The notes: a model not told the origin generated them from the letters alone. Shown: positions 33,623-42,716, counted from the first letter of the stretch. The stretch is 64,000 nt of DNA from Symbiobacterium terraclitae (GCF_017874315.1 NZ_JAGGLG010000008.1:62001-126000); one strand, 5' to 3'. Program-made: numbers and translations.

Positions 33623-34783
33623 TCAGCGGGTGGAGAACTGGATGGTGCCCATGTTGGCCTCCAGCGTGACCCGGTGGGTGCCCGCGCCCAGCGTGCGGCT
33701 GGCCGACCGGGCGAGGCCATCGCCCCCGCCGCCGTTCATGCCGAGAATGCGGCCCGTGCCGGTGCTGGCCCGGACGGTGGCGTCGGATGACGCGGGCATG
33801 GTGAGGTGGATGGAGCCGGTGTTGGTGCGCAGGGTGACGGGGCCGCCGGGCGGGGACACCAGGATCGCCGTGATGGTGCCGGTCCGGGTCTCCGCCGTCA
33901 CCTCGGCCCCGCCGTGATCATCCACGGTGATGACGCCGGTGCCCGAGCGCAGCGTGAGCGCGCCGTCCACCTGCCGCGCCGTGATGGCGCCGGCATCGGT
34001 GGTGGCGGCTACCGGACCGGCAAAGCGCACCACCTGGATGCTGCCCGAATCGGCCCGGGCCACCAGGCTGCCGGAGCCGTCGGTGACGGTGATCGAGCCC
34101 GCGTCGGCGGCCAGGTCCAGGCTGCCGTCATACCCCTGCACGGCGATCGTCCCGGCGTCCGTCCGCACCGTCACCGCCATGCCGGCCGGCGCGTAGATGC
34201 GGTAGGTGGTCTGCCACAAGCCGGGGCTGAAGCCCCGGGCCGACACCCGGCCGGTGACCCGCACGGTCGCGCCGCCCTCGGCCGTCAGGTTCAGCCGGGG
34301 CGCAGCGCCCTCCCGGGGGAAGGCCAGGCCGCGGGCGGTCTGCCTGGCCTCCACCCGCACCTCGTCCGCCTGGTGGGGGAGCAGCGTCACCTGCCCGACG
34401 TCGATGTTCACCTCCAGCGCGGCCGCGCCGGCGGTCGGGACCGTGCGCACCTCGGTCTGGGTGGCGCCGTCATCGAGGGAAAGCGAGATTTCGGGGCTCG
34501 CGCCCGAGAAGGCGTGCACCACGGAGGTCAGCGCCAGGGCGCCGGCCAGCAGGAAGGCGCCGCCCACGTCCAACCGGAGCGGGCGCCGGCCGGCCCGGTC
34601 CAGCAGGCCCCAGATCAGGTACTCCAGCCCGAAGCCGATGAGGAAGACGGGCCAGAGGCGCAGCAGCAGCTCCGTGTAGCGGGGGCCGGCGGCGGCGATG
34701 TTATCGCTGAGCAGTGCGGCGCCGGCAGCGACGAGGCCGATGGCCACGGTTGCGCGGCCCACGCGGCGCGGGCTGGTGTTCAT
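33623..34783 (-). CDS. Membrane protein with DUF4097-like beta-repeat domain (LiaF-like)
   Basis: A 386-residue protein. Residues ~10-105 hold three or so membrane segments resembling the LiaI/LiaF-type N-terminal domain (LLLRLWPVFLIGFGLEYLIWG). Residues ~150-386 form an extracytoplasmic domain with at least eight short repeats ending in Gly-x-Ile (TDAGTI, ADAGSI, ADSGSI, TDAGAI, SGTGVI, TRTGTI, TNTGSI, ANMGTI). This pattern suits a right-handed beta-helix. Relatives are tied to envelope-stress sensing. AGGAGG sets ATG 34783. No LiaRS pair is nearby. Confidence 0.8.
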   Translation of the reverse strand: MNTSPRRVGRATVAIGLVAAGAALLSDNIAAAGPRYTELLLRLWPVFLIGFGLEYLIWGLLDRAGRRPLRLDVGGAFLLAGALALTSVVHAFSGASPEISLSLDDGATQTEVRTVPTAGAAALEVNIDVGQVTLLPHQADEVRVEARQTARGLAFPREGAAPRLNLTAEGGATVRVTGRVSARGFSPGLWQTTYRIYAPAGMAVTVRTDAGTIAVQGYDGSLDLAADAGSITVTDGSGSLVARADSGSIQVVRFAGPVAATTDAGAITARQVDGALTLRSGTGVITVDDHGGAEVTAETRTGTITAILVSPPGGPVTLRTNTGSIHLTMPASSDATVRASTGTGRILGMNGGGGDGLARSASRTLGAGTHRVTLEANMGTIQFSTR

Positions 34784-34894
34784 GCCGGGAATCCTCCTTC
34801 GGTTGCGTCTTGAACGTTCCACGGGTGCGTCTCGTTCGCTTCACCCGGTTTGACGCTGCTCCGCCGGGGATTCCTTCACCGCCTTCGCTGCACT

Positions 34895-35155
34895 TCAGCG
34901 CGTCCCCCACACCACCAGCGCGACGCCCAGCAGCACGATCAGCACCCGGCCGGGCTGGAGCCTGCCGAGGCTGGCGGCGAGGCCGAGCGCGCTGACCGTG
35001 ATGAAGATGACCGGCCCCACCAGCCCCAGCAGCGAGTTGAGCCGCAGCATCGCCCTGGGGTCGGCCATGCGCAGGAGCAGCACCGCGGCGCAGACCTCGA
35101 TGCAGGCCGAGAGCATGCGGGCGAGCCGCATTCCCCAGATCAGCTTCTCCTCCAC
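34895..35155 (-). CDS. yqhV: YqhV-family (DUF2619) membrane protein
   Basis: An 86-residue protein with a YqhV-like sequence (MEEKLIWGMRLARMLSACIE) and three hydrophobic segments (about 15-30, 42-60 and 67-84). YqhV lies beside the spoIIIA operon in Bacillus and is restricted to sporulating Firmicutes, but its function is unknown. Here it has no spoIIIA neighbour. The GTG start has a GGGGGG site upstream. It lies 12 nt after the DUF441 gene, so the two form a small operon. Confidence 0.82.
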   Translation of the reverse strand: MEEKLIWGMRLARMLSACIEVCAAVLLLRMADPRAMLRLNSLLGLVGPVIFITVSALGLAASLGRLQPGRVLIVLLGVALVVWGTR

Positions 35156-35167
35156 GGACCGGCCCCC

Positions 35168-35620
35168 CTATTGCCAGCGCACCAGCGCCAGCAGGATGGC
35201 GGTGAAGCCTGCGGCGGCCAGGGGGCCGACGGGGATGCCCTTGAACAGCACCACGCCCAGGATGGTGCCGACCACCATGCCGACGATCACCTCGGGCTTC
35301 ACCTGCAGCAGCGTCACGCCGTAGCCGCTGAGCACGGCGGCGATGATGCCGCCCAGGATGGCCGCGAGGCCGCTCCAGGAGGTGAAGGACTGCCGGATCT
35401 CGGCCCAGCCCACCTCGCCGGTGGCGAACGGGACCAGCACGGCCATCAGGAGGAAGATCAGCCCGGCCTCCAGCCCCCGCCTCTCCAGGAGCGGGAAGAA
35501 GCGATCGAGGCTGAGCACGCGCATGATGAGCACGACGCCTGCGGCGGTGACGATCAGCGAGTTGCGCGCCGCGACGCCCAGCGCCATCAGGGCGAGGAGG
35601 ATCACCCGATCGCTCGGCAT
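35168..35620 (-). CDS. DUF441-family membrane protein (YtwI-like)
   Basis: A 150-residue integral membrane protein of the DUF441 family with four or five hydrophobic helices and the recurrent motif AAILGGIIAAVLSGYGVTLL. Family length is about 150. ATG 35620 (MPSDRV) is chosen because GGGAGGG is 7 nt upstream, while a methionine two codons earlier would overlap the site. It is the first gene of a two-gene operon with the YqhV-like protein. No function is known for the family. Confidence 0.87.
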   Translation of the reverse strand: MPSDRVILLALMALGVAARNSLIVTAAGVVLIMRVLSLDRFFPLLERRGLEAGLIFLLMAVLVPFATGEVGWAEIRQSFTSWSGLAAILGGIIAAVLSGYGVTLLQVKPEVIVGMVVGTILGVVLFKGIPVGPLAAAGFTAILLALVRWQ

Positions 35621-35735
35621 GGACATCCCTCCCGTTGCGATTCTATCGGAGGCCTGGACGAAAAATGCCTGGGGGTGTCGCACCACCCGGGTTCGGGGAA
35701 TCTAATCAGTGGATCGCGCAGGGAGGGATTTGCCG

Positions 35736-37088
35736 GTGGGGCAGTTGAAGGCGCCGGCGGGGCCGAACCGCTGGCTGCAGCTGGCGGCGCTCTGTACCGT
35801 TCCGCTGATCATGGTTCTCGGCAACTCGATGCTCATCCCGGTCCTGCCCGACATGGGGCGGGTGATGAACATCAGCAAGGCGACCACCGGGCTGGCCGTC
35901 ACCGCGTTCTCGCTCTCGGCCGGCGTTGCCATCGCCGTGGCCGGCTTCCTGGCCGACCGCTACGGCCGCAAGCTGGTGGTGGTGCCCAGCCTGGTGCTCT
36001 ACGGCCTGGGCGGGATCGTCTCGGGGCTGGCGGGCTGGAGGCTCGGCGCGGGCGGCTTCACCATGGTGATGGTGGGCCGGGTGATTCAGGGCATCGGCGC
36101 GGCGGGCACCGCCCCGGTGGCCATGGCCTTTGTCGGCGACCTGTTCCGGGGCGGCAGCCGCGTGACGGCCCTGGGCATCTTCGAGGCCTCCAACGGCCTG
36201 GGCAAAGTCATCTCGCCGATCCTGGGGGCGCTGATCGGCCAGGTCTTCGTCTGGTGGGCGGTCTTCTTCGCCTACGCCCTCCTCGCCATCCCCTTCGCCC
36301 TGGGGGTCTGGTTCCTCACCCGTGAGCCAAGGCGCCAGAAGGCGCCGCCGGCCCGGGAGTACTTCCGGCAGGTGATCGGGATCTTCCGGCAGAAGGGCGT
36401 GCCTTTGGTGGCCTGCTTCTGGGCCGGCACCGTGGCCCTCTTCGTGCTCTTCGGCGTGCTCTTCTTCCTCTCGGAGCACCTGGAGAACGCCCACGGCATC
36501 GACGGCGTGCCCAAGGGCGTGCGCATCATGTGGCCGGTGCTGGCCATGTCGGTGGTCTCCTTCAGCTCGGGGCTCTACCTGCAGAACCACAAGGGCCTGC
36601 TGAAGCCGGCGGTGATCGCCGGGCTGATCATGGCCATCGGCGGGACGCTGCTCATCGCCTTCATCCGGGTGGACTGGGCCTTCTACACGGGCCTGGTCAT
36701 CGCCGGGCTGGGCACCGGGCTGCAGCTTCCGGGGCTGAACAACCTGATCACCTCGTCGGCCCGGTCCGAGCAGCGGGCGATGATCACCTCCATCTACGGT
36801 GCCGTGCGCTTCATCGGCGTCGCCTTCGGCCCGCCCATCTACGGCGCGCTGATGCGCCGCAGCGAGGCGGTGCCCTTCTGGTTCTCCGCCGGGGTCCTGG
36901 CCTCGTCGCTGGCCGCCACGCTCCTCCTCATCCGGCCGGAGCAGCTGGTGGAGGAGGAGGGCGAGGAGGAGGAGGCCGGCGGGGCGGAGACCGGGGGGAA
37001 GCGGGGCGGACCCGGCCGGACCGTCGAGATCCCTCCCTGGGAGCCGCCCGCCGACGTGCCCCTGGGCACCCGGGCGCCGCTGCATTGA
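35736..37088 (+). CDS. MFS transporter, drug:H+ antiporter type
   Basis: A 450-residue major facilitator with 12 predicted membrane helices. The MFS loop 2-3 motif is FLADRYGRKLVVV, and an RVIQGIGAAGTAPVAMAFVGD segment in helix 4/5 resembles the drug exporter motif C region. The C-terminal tail is very acidic (EEEGEEEEAGG), then Pro-rich. It is probably a proton-driven exporter; the substrate is unknown. GTG 35736 lies 8 nt after GGGAGGG. A divergent promoter is shared with the DUF441 gene. Confidence 0.88.
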   Translation: MGQLKAPAGPNRWLQLAALCTVPLIMVLGNSMLIPVLPDMGRVMNISKATTGLAVTAFSLSAGVAIAVAGFLADRYGRKLVVVPSLVLYGLGGIVSGLAGWRLGAGGFTMVMVGRVIQGIGAAGTAPVAMAFVGDLFRGGSRVTALGIFEASNGLGKVISPILGALIGQVFVWWAVFFAYALLAIPFALGVWFLTREPRRQKAPPAREYFRQVIGIFRQKGVPLVACFWAGTVALFVLFGVLFFLSEHLENAHGIDGVPKGVRIMWPVLAMSVVSFSSGLYLQNHKGLLKPAVIAGLIMAIGGTLLIAFIRVDWAFYTGLVIAGLGTGLQLPGLNNLITSSARSEQRAMITSIYGAVRFIGVAFGPPIYGALMRRSEAVPFWFSAGVLASSLAATLLLIRPEQLVEEEGEEEEAGGAETGGKRGGPGRTVEIPPWEPPADVPLGTRAPLH

Positions 37089-37165
37089 TGTGCAGACCGG
37101 GGATACAGGGATGGGCGGGGGAAAGGGCGAACTCTTACGGAAAGTGCAACCGTGGAGGGAGCCGC

Positions 37166-37966
37166 ATGGACGTGGCCCTGCTGGCCGACCTGTGGGAGGA
37201 GAATCAGGAGCACCTGAAGCAGCACCTGGGCGAGTCGACGCAGGAAGCGTTCGGCGCCCGCTGGGTGCTCATGCCCTCCGCGCCCTATCCGCGCTACAAC
37301 CACGTGGGCTACATCCGCGTGGGCTGCGACGAGGCGGAGGAGCTGATCGCCGCGGCGCGCGTCTACTTCCGGGAGCAGGGGCTCCCCCAGGTCGCGTTCC
37401 TGACGACCCCGGCCACGCAGCCGGCCGACCTGGCGCAGCGGCTGCTGCGGCAGGGGTACCGGAGCGAGGCGGTCCCCGTGATGGTGTGGGACGGCACCCC
37501 GCTGCCGCTGCCCCGCCGTCCGGACCTCAGGGTGGTGCGGCTGCGGCAGGGCGACTTCGAGCTGTTCTGGCAGGTGATGCGCCAGGTCTTCTTCCCCGGC
37601 GCCACCGGCGGCTACCTGGCGGCCGGGCGGAAGGGGGTCGAGGTGGCCGACGCCCTGGGCGCCTTCCACTACGTGGCCTTCCTGGGCGGGCGGCCCGTCG
37701 GCGGCGGCACGCTCTACCGGCGGGGCCGGATGGGGGGCATCTACAACCTCTGCACCCTGCCGGCCTACCAGCGGCTGGGCGTGGCTACGGAGGTGCTGCG
37801 GACGGCGATCGCCGACGCGCTGGAGAACGGCTGCGACTACGTGGGCCTGACCCCCACGGCCATGGGCCGCCGGCTCTACCAGCGGCTGGGCTTCCGCGAC
37901 GTGTACCACGAGATCTACCTGTCGCAGCGGTTCCAGCGGCCCGAGGAGCGGTGGCGCGTTCACTGA
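37166..37966 (+). CDS. GNAT-family N-acetyltransferase
   Basis: A 266-residue protein with an N-terminal half of unclear origin (residues 1-120, perhaps a degenerate GNAT fold) and a C-terminal GNAT domain. The latter has the acetyl-CoA motif LPAYQRLGVATEVLRTAI, then GLTPTAMGRRLYQRLGFRDVY. The acceptor substrate is unknown. GGAGGGA lies a few nt before the ATG. It follows the MFS gene by 77 bp; co-expression is possible. Confidence 0.86.
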   Translation: MDVALLADLWEENQEHLKQHLGESTQEAFGARWVLMPSAPYPRYNHVGYIRVGCDEAEELIAAARVYFREQGLPQVAFLTTPATQPADLAQRLLRQGYRSEAVPVMVWDGTPLPLPRRPDLRVVRLRQGDFELFWQVMRQVFFPGATGGYLAAGRKGVEVADALGAFHYVAFLGGRPVGGGTLYRRGRMGGIYNLCTLPAYQRLGVATEVLRTAIADALENGCDYVGLTPTAMGRRLYQRLGFRDVYHEIYLSQRFQRPEERWRVH

Positions 37967-38036
37967 GCGGTCCCGGCCGGACGGGCCTATGGTATGATGT
38001 GGTTATGAATCCCCTCCAGAGGAAGGCGGTCACCCG

Positions 38037-38909
38037 ATGAACGAGACCTTCTATCCGGCACAACCCGCACCCTCGTCCGGTCTCAAGGGCATCAACTTCG
38101 TCACGCTGTTGGCGCTCCTGGTGGCGGTCATCGCCCTGGCCAGCAGCATGCTCTCCGCCATGAACATGCAGTACGCGGTGACGCCCGAGTCCATCCGGAT
38201 CCGCAGCGGCTTCAGCACCAAGGAGATCCCGCTGGATGCGGTCACGGACGTCTGGCGGCCCGACCGGCTGACCGGCGGCGTGCGCCTCTTCGGCACGGCC
38301 ACGTCCAACCTGCGGACGGGGCGCTTCCGCTTCAATGAGACCGGCGACATCACGCTCTACGCGACGAAGCTGGACTCGCTGGTGGTGATCGACGTCTCCG
38401 ACGCCCGCTACGGGCTCACCCCTGTGGATCCCGAGCGGCTGATGGAAGCCATCGAGACCCGGTCGCCCGGAACGTTCCAGCCCGCGGGCGGAACGGGGCG
38501 GGCCACCGCCTCGATGCTGATCCCGCTGGCGCTGGTGGCGGTGGCCGCCGTGTCCGCGCTGTACGTCACGGGCGCGGTGGGCCGCTTCCCGAAGGCGCTC
38601 CGGTACGAACTGGGGCCTGACGGGGTGACGATCCGCACCGGCCTGAGCCCGGTCCGCATCGGCTACGACGAGCTGGAGCGGGTGGAGGTGGCCTCGCCGA
38701 AGGGGTTCCCGCTGCGCCTCTACGGTACGGCGGTGGGCAGCCTCCTCTGGGGCCGGTTCCGGTGGCCCGACGCCGGCCCGAACCTGCGGCTGTACGCCAC
38801 GCGCATCAAGCCGCTGGTGCTGATGCACCTGCGCGACGGCCGGACCTTCGGGATCACGCCGGAGGAGGACGAGCGGTTCGTAGAGGCGGTCCGGCAGCGG
38901 ATGCGGTGA
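38037..38909 (+). CDS. Membrane protein with two PH-like domains
   Basis: A 290-residue protein with two similar halves. Each has one membrane segment (FVTLLALLVAVIALASSML and SMLIPLALVAVAAVSALYV) followed by a bacterial PH-like domain. The halves share the pattern VTPESIRIRSGFS / LGPDGVTIRTGLS and RLFGTATSNLRTGRFRF / RLYGTAVGSLLWGRFRW. This is an internal duplication. Such domains are of unknown function but common in Gram-positive membranes. The ATG follows AGAGGAAGG. It is 70 bp downstream of the acetyltransferase gene. Confidence 0.8.
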   Translation: MNETFYPAQPAPSSGLKGINFVTLLALLVAVIALASSMLSAMNMQYAVTPESIRIRSGFSTKEIPLDAVTDVWRPDRLTGGVRLFGTATSNLRTGRFRFNETGDITLYATKLDSLVVIDVSDARYGLTPVDPERLMEAIETRSPGTFQPAGGTGRATASMLIPLALVAVAAVSALYVTGAVGRFPKALRYELGPDGVTIRTGLSPVRIGYDELERVEVASPKGFPLRLYGTAVGSLLWGRFRWPDAGPNLRLYATRIKPLVLMHLRDGRTFGITPEEDERFVEAVRQRMR

Positions 38910-39018
38910 TCGTTGGATTCGGCGCTCGCGCCCGGCAGGCCGGCAGCACGCGCCGTGCCGGAGACAGCGAAGATCAGCGGCCGACAAGCAGTCTTAGACA
39001 GAGAGGAGCGGCATCGGC

Positions 39019-39507
39019 ATGCAGGGACGGACGGGGCTCCTGACGCTTCTGCGGGAGTACAGCTGGGACCGGGAGGGCTGGTTCGCACCGCTGGAGGCGG
39101 CGCTGGAAGGCGTGACGGCCCGCGAGGCGGCCTGGCAGCCGCCCGGCGGCGGCAACACGATCTGGCAGACCCTGAGGCACCTGAACTTCTGGAACGAGTT
39201 CATGTGGCACCGCATCACCGGCACCCCAGGCGGCCCTGCGATGACCGCCAACGAGGAGACCTTCGGCCCGGCGGCAGGCCCGGAAGCGGAGGACGCGTGG
39301 CAGGCGGAGGTCGCCCGGGCCCGCGACCTGGCCCGGCGGCTCCGGGAGGCCGTCGCGAACCTGTCCGAGGACGACCTGGAGAAGCCGCTCCAGGACATGG
39401 GAACTGTTGCGGAATCCCTGGCCGCATGGGTGATGCACGACACCTACCACACGGGGCAGATCGTGCTGATCCGCAAGATGCAGGGCTCCTGGCCGGCGAC
39501 GCGGTAA
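39019..39507 (+). CDS. DinB-family protein
   Basis: A 162-residue four-helix-bundle protein of the DinB/YfiT group. The metal-binding histidines expected for the family are visible: LRHLNFWNEFMWHR (near residue 53) and HDTYHTGQIVLIRKM (near 139). Some relatives are thiol or bacillithiol S-transferases, others have unknown roles. GAGAGGAG lies upstream of the ATG. Codon use is normal. Confidence 0.85.
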   Translation: MQGRTGLLTLLREYSWDREGWFAPLEAALEGVTAREAAWQPPGGGNTIWQTLRHLNFWNEFMWHRITGTPGGPAMTANEETFGPAAGPEAEDAWQAEVARARDLARRLREAVANLSEDDLEKPLQDMGTVAESLAAWVMHDTYHTGQIVLIRKMQGSWPATR

Positions 39508-39576
39508 CCGGCCAATCGCACCAGGGCGGCCATCCTGATGTTGCACCCTGTTCCTTCGGCGCTCATACCCTGCACC

Positions 39577-39601
39577 GAAGGCCGCGCACGGCGCGGCCTT
39601 C
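39577..39601 (+). terminator. 11-bp perfect hairpin before comA
   Basis: GAAGGCCGCGC pairs with GCGCGGCCTTC around a 3-nt loop. It lies between dinB and comA and ends 10 nt before the comA ribosome site; it may terminate dinB transcription or attenuate comA. There is no T-run. Confidence 0.55.
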
Positions 39602-39625
39602 AAGCGCAGGGAGAGGAGGCCGGGC

Positions 39626-40435
39626 GTGATCCAGGAGTTGCGCGCCTACGCCGGGGTGCTGCGCCATCCGCTGGCCGGGCGCACCGCAAAGCCCCGGAGC
39701 GTAGGGCAGACGATGGTCATCGACAAGGGGCTGGGACTCGACCAGACCCGGGCCCTGCTGGAGCTGGCAGGGGAGTACATCGACTACATCAAGCTGGGCT
39801 TCGGCACGGCCGCCCTCTACCCGGAAAGGATGCTCCGGGAGAAGGTGGCCCTGATTCGCGCGCACGGCGTGGAGCCTTACCCGGGCGGGACGTTCCTCGA
39901 GGTGGCCGTGCTCCAGGGCCGGCTGGAGGCGTACCTGGAGGAGACGTGGGAGCTGGGATTCCGCACGGTGGAGGTGAGCGACGGCACGATCGAGCTGGGC
40001 CCCGGGGCCCGGGAGCACGCCATCCGGACCGCCCGGGCGCTGGGCTTCACCGTCATCACCGAGGTGGGGAAGAAGGACGGTGCGCAGGAGCTGGACCCCG
40101 CCGCCGCCCTGGAGCAGCTGCAGGCGGACCTGGGTGCCGGCGCGGCCAAGGTGATCCTCGAGGGGCGGGAGTCGGGCAAGGGGGTCGGCATCTACGACCG
40201 GGAGGGCCGCCTGAAGATGGGGGCGGTGGAGCGGCTGGTCGCCGGGCTGCCGGATCCGGGGGCGGTGATGTGGGAGGCGCCCCTGAAGGCGCAGCAGCAG
40301 GAGCTGATCGCCCTCTTCGGGCCCAACGTCAACCTGGGCAACGTGGCGCCGGACGAGGTGATCGCCCTGGAGGCGCTGCGCTGCGGGCTGCGGAGCGACA
40401 CGCTGCGGCTGGCGCTTGTCAACGGAAAGTGCTGA
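39626..40435 (+). CDS. comA: Phosphosulfolactate synthase (ComA family)
   Basis: A 269-residue TIM-barrel enzyme of the ComA family, joining sulfite to phosphoenolpyruvate to give (R)-2-phospho-3-sulfolactate. Motifs TMVIDKGLGLDQ, YIDYIKLGFGTAALYP and VIILEGRES-like AKVILEGRESGKGVGIYD are present. In methanogens this starts coenzyme M synthesis; in Bacillus (YitD) it makes sulfolactate for spores, which suits this organism. GAGAGGAGG lies upstream of the GTG start. comB and comC homologues are not beside it. A strong hairpin follows. Confidence 0.88.
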   Translation: MIQELRAYAGVLRHPLAGRTAKPRSVGQTMVIDKGLGLDQTRALLELAGEYIDYIKLGFGTAALYPERMLREKVALIRAHGVEPYPGGTFLEVAVLQGRLEAYLEETWELGFRTVEVSDGTIELGPGAREHAIRTARALGFTVITEVGKKDGAQELDPAAALEQLQADLGAGAAKVILEGRESGKGVGIYDREGRLKMGAVERLVAGLPDPGAVMWEAPLKAQQQELIALFGPNVNLGNVAPDEVIALEALRCGLRSDTLRLALVNGKC

Positions 40436-40471
40436 GGCGGCACCGGCGGGCCAGGACCCGCCGGTGCCGCC
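40436..40471. terminator. Very strong bidirectional terminator
   Basis: GGCGGCACCGGCGGG pairs perfectly with CCCGCCGGTGCCGCC (15 bp, 6-nt loop). It separates comA from the convergent beta-glucosidase operon. Confidence 0.85.
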
Positions 40472-40483
40472 TGGTCATGCACC

Positions 40484-41851
40484 TCACCACCCGTTCTGCC
40501 GGATCACCTCCCGGTACCAGAAGGCCGAATCCTTGGGGAGGCGGCGCTGGGTGGCGTAGTCCACGTAGACGATGCCGAACCGCTTGGCGTACCCCCAGGC
40601 CCACTCGAAGTTGTCCAGCAGGGACCAGACGAAGTAGCCCCTGAGGTTGACCCCGTCGGCGATGGCCTGTCCGGCGGCCTCCAGGTGGTCCCGGAGGAAG
40701 GCGATGCGGTCGGTGTCGTGCACCCGCCCGTCCTCCGTCAGCACGTCGCGCATGGCGGCGCCGTTCTCGTGGATGTAGACCGGCAGGCCCCGCGTCCAAT
40801 CCCGCTGGATTCGCACCAGCAGGTCCCGCAGGCAGCCGGGCACGATCTCCCAGCCCTGGTCCGTCACGGGGCCCCGGGGCGGCAGCGTGCGCAGTCCGAA
40901 GAAGGGGCTGTGCGGGTCATCCTGGCAGATGGTGCGGGTGTAGTAGTTGAGGCCGAAGAAGTCGATGGGTGCGCTGATCAGCGCCATGTCGCCGGGGGGC
41001 GGCCAGTCGGGTGCGCCCGCTCCCGCGGCCGTGCCCGGCAGTGCGCCGGCGGCCCCGTACCAGGCCAGCATGTCCTCAGGGTAGCGGCCCAGGAAGAGGG
41101 GGTCGGCGAACCAGCGGTTGAAGAAGCCGTCGTACCGGCGGGCAGCGGCCCGGTCGGCCTCGCTGTCGCCGGCCGGCTCGGCGACGGTCATGTTCAGCGT
41201 GATGCCCACCCGCTGGTCCCGTCGCATCAGATCCCGGAAGGCCTGCACGGCCAGCCCGTGGGCCAGCAGGAGGTGGTGGGAGGCCCGCACTGCCGCCGGC
41301 CAGTCCGTGAGGCCGGGGGCGTGCTGGCCAAGGGCGTGGCCCAGGAAGGCGGCGCACCAGGGCTCGTTGATGGTGGTCCAGTCGTCCACGCCGTCGCCCA
41401 GCTCCCGGAGGGCGGCTGCGGCGTACTCCTGGAACCGGTACGCGGTGTCCCGGTTGACCCAGCCGCCGGCCTCCTGGAGCGCCTGCGGCAGGTCCCAGTG
41501 ATACAGGGTGGCCACCGGCTTGATGGACCGGGCGCGGAGCCGCTCCACCAGCCGCTTGTAGAAGTCGAACCCCCGGGAGTTGGGCCGGCCCGCCCCCTCG
41601 GGGAAGAGGCGGGGCCAGGCGATGGAGAAGCGGTAGGCCTGCAGGCCGAGGTCGGCCATCAGGTCGACGTCCTCGGCCCAGCGATGGTAATGGTCGCAGG
41701 CCACGTCGCCGGTGTCGCCCCCGGCCACCTTGCCGGGGGTGTGCGCGAACCGGTCCCAGATCGACTCGCCCCGGCCGTCCTCCCGGACGGCCCCTTCGAC
41801 CTGGTAGGCGGCCGTGGCCGCGCCCCAGAGGAAGTCAGCGGGAAAGCGCAT
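40484..41851 (-). CDS. Glycoside hydrolase family 1 beta-glucosidase
   Basis: A 455-residue GH1 enzyme. The acid/base is E163 in TTINEPW, the nucleophile E362 in YIHENG, and the N-terminal signature FLWGAATAAYQVEGAV is intact. It lacks a signal peptide, so it cleaves imported beta-glucosides in the cytoplasm. It is the last gene of the LacI-regulated operon, 13 nt after the permease, which indicates the transporter brings in a beta-linked oligosaccharide such as cellobiose. Phospho-beta-glucosidase is unlikely because the importer is an ABC system, not a PTS. Confidence 0.93.
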   Translation of the reverse strand: MRFPADFLWGAATAAYQVEGAVREDGRGESIWDRFAHTPGKVAGGDTGDVACDHYHRWAEDVDLMADLGLQAYRFSIAWPRLFPEGAGRPNSRGFDFYKRLVERLRARSIKPVATLYHWDLPQALQEAGGWVNRDTAYRFQEYAAAALRELGDGVDDWTTINEPWCAAFLGHALGQHAPGLTDWPAAVRASHHLLLAHGLAVQAFRDLMRRDQRVGITLNMTVAEPAGDSEADRAAARRYDGFFNRWFADPLFLGRYPEDMLAWYGAAGALPGTAAGAGAPDWPPPGDMALISAPIDFFGLNYYTRTICQDDPHSPFFGLRTLPPRGPVTDQGWEIVPGCLRDLLVRIQRDWTRGLPVYIHENGAAMRDVLTEDGRVHDTDRIAFLRDHLEAAGQAIADGVNLRGYFVWSLLDNFEWAWGYAKRFGIVYVDYATQRRLPKDSAFWYREVIRQNGW

Positions 41852-41864
41852 GGTACTCCTCCTG

Positions 41865-42716
41865 TCACCCCTTGACGCTGCCGGCCGTCATGCCGCTGAT
41901 GAACCACCTCTGGGTGAGGAGGAAAGTGACCACCACCGGGATCGTGGTGACGGTGGCTGCGGCCATGAGCAGGTCGTAGCGGTTCTGGAACTGTCCGATG
42001 TAAAGCCGGATGCCGATGGGGATGGTCGCCACCTCGGCCGTGCTGGTCATCACCCAGGCGAAGAGCAGCTCGTCCCAGGCGTTGAGGAAGATGTAGACCC
42101 CGGTGGCGATCAGCCCGGGCGCCGAGAGCGGGAGGATCACCCGCCAGAAGGCGCCGAACAGGGTAGCGCCGTCGATCAGGGCCGCCTCCTCCAGCTCGTG
42201 CGGGATCGCGGCGAAGAACCCCCGCATGATCCAGATCGACATGGGCGTGAAGAACGCGGTGTAGATCAGGATCATGCCCCAGTACGTGTTGACCATCGGC
42301 AGGCCGAAGGTCTGCCGGATCCAGAGGAAGATGAAGTAGATGGGCAGCAGGAACATGATTCCGGGGATCATCTGGGTGCTGAGCACGGCCATGCTGAAGA
42401 GGTCGGCCCCCCGGAAGCGGAACCGGGCCAGGGCGTAGCCCGCCAGGGTGGCGAAGGCGCAGGCCGTCAGCGTGGTGATGCCGGAGATGATCAGGCTGTT
42501 GCGCAGGTAGACGCCGAACCGGACGTTGGCCCACATCTGCCGGTAGTTCTCCCAGCGGGGGTTGGCGAGGCTGATCTGCCCCAGCTGCAGATCGGCCGTG
42601 GACTGGAGCGAGGAGAGGACCATCCAGGCGATGGGGAAGAGGGTCGCCACCACCACCAGGGCGGTCAGCAGCGTCAGGAGGGCGTTGTGCACCCGCTTCC
42701 AGGCCTGCGGCGTCAT
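41865..42716 (-). CDS. Sugar ABC transporter permease (MalG/CUT1 type)
   Basis: A 283-residue permease with six membrane segments. The EAA loop EEAALIDGATLFGAFWRVILPLSAPG is conserved for ATPase docking. It pairs with the upstream MalF-type subunit, whose stop codon overlaps its start by 4 nt (42713-42716). No ATPase gene is in the operon; CUT1 transporters commonly use a shared MsmX-type ATPase encoded elsewhere. Confidence 0.93.
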   Translation of the reverse strand: MTPQAWKRVHNALLTLLTALVVVATLFPIAWMVLSSLQSTADLQLGQISLANPRWENYRQMWANVRFGVYLRNSLIISGITTLTACAFATLAGYALARFRFRGADLFSMAVLSTQMIPGIMFLLPIYFIFLWIRQTFGLPMVNTYWGMILIYTAFFTPMSIWIMRGFFAAIPHELEEAALIDGATLFGAFWRVILPLSAPGLIATGVYIFLNAWDELLFAWVMTSTAEVATIPIGIRLYIGQFQNRYDLLMAAATVTTIPVVVTFLLTQRWFISGMTAGSVKG

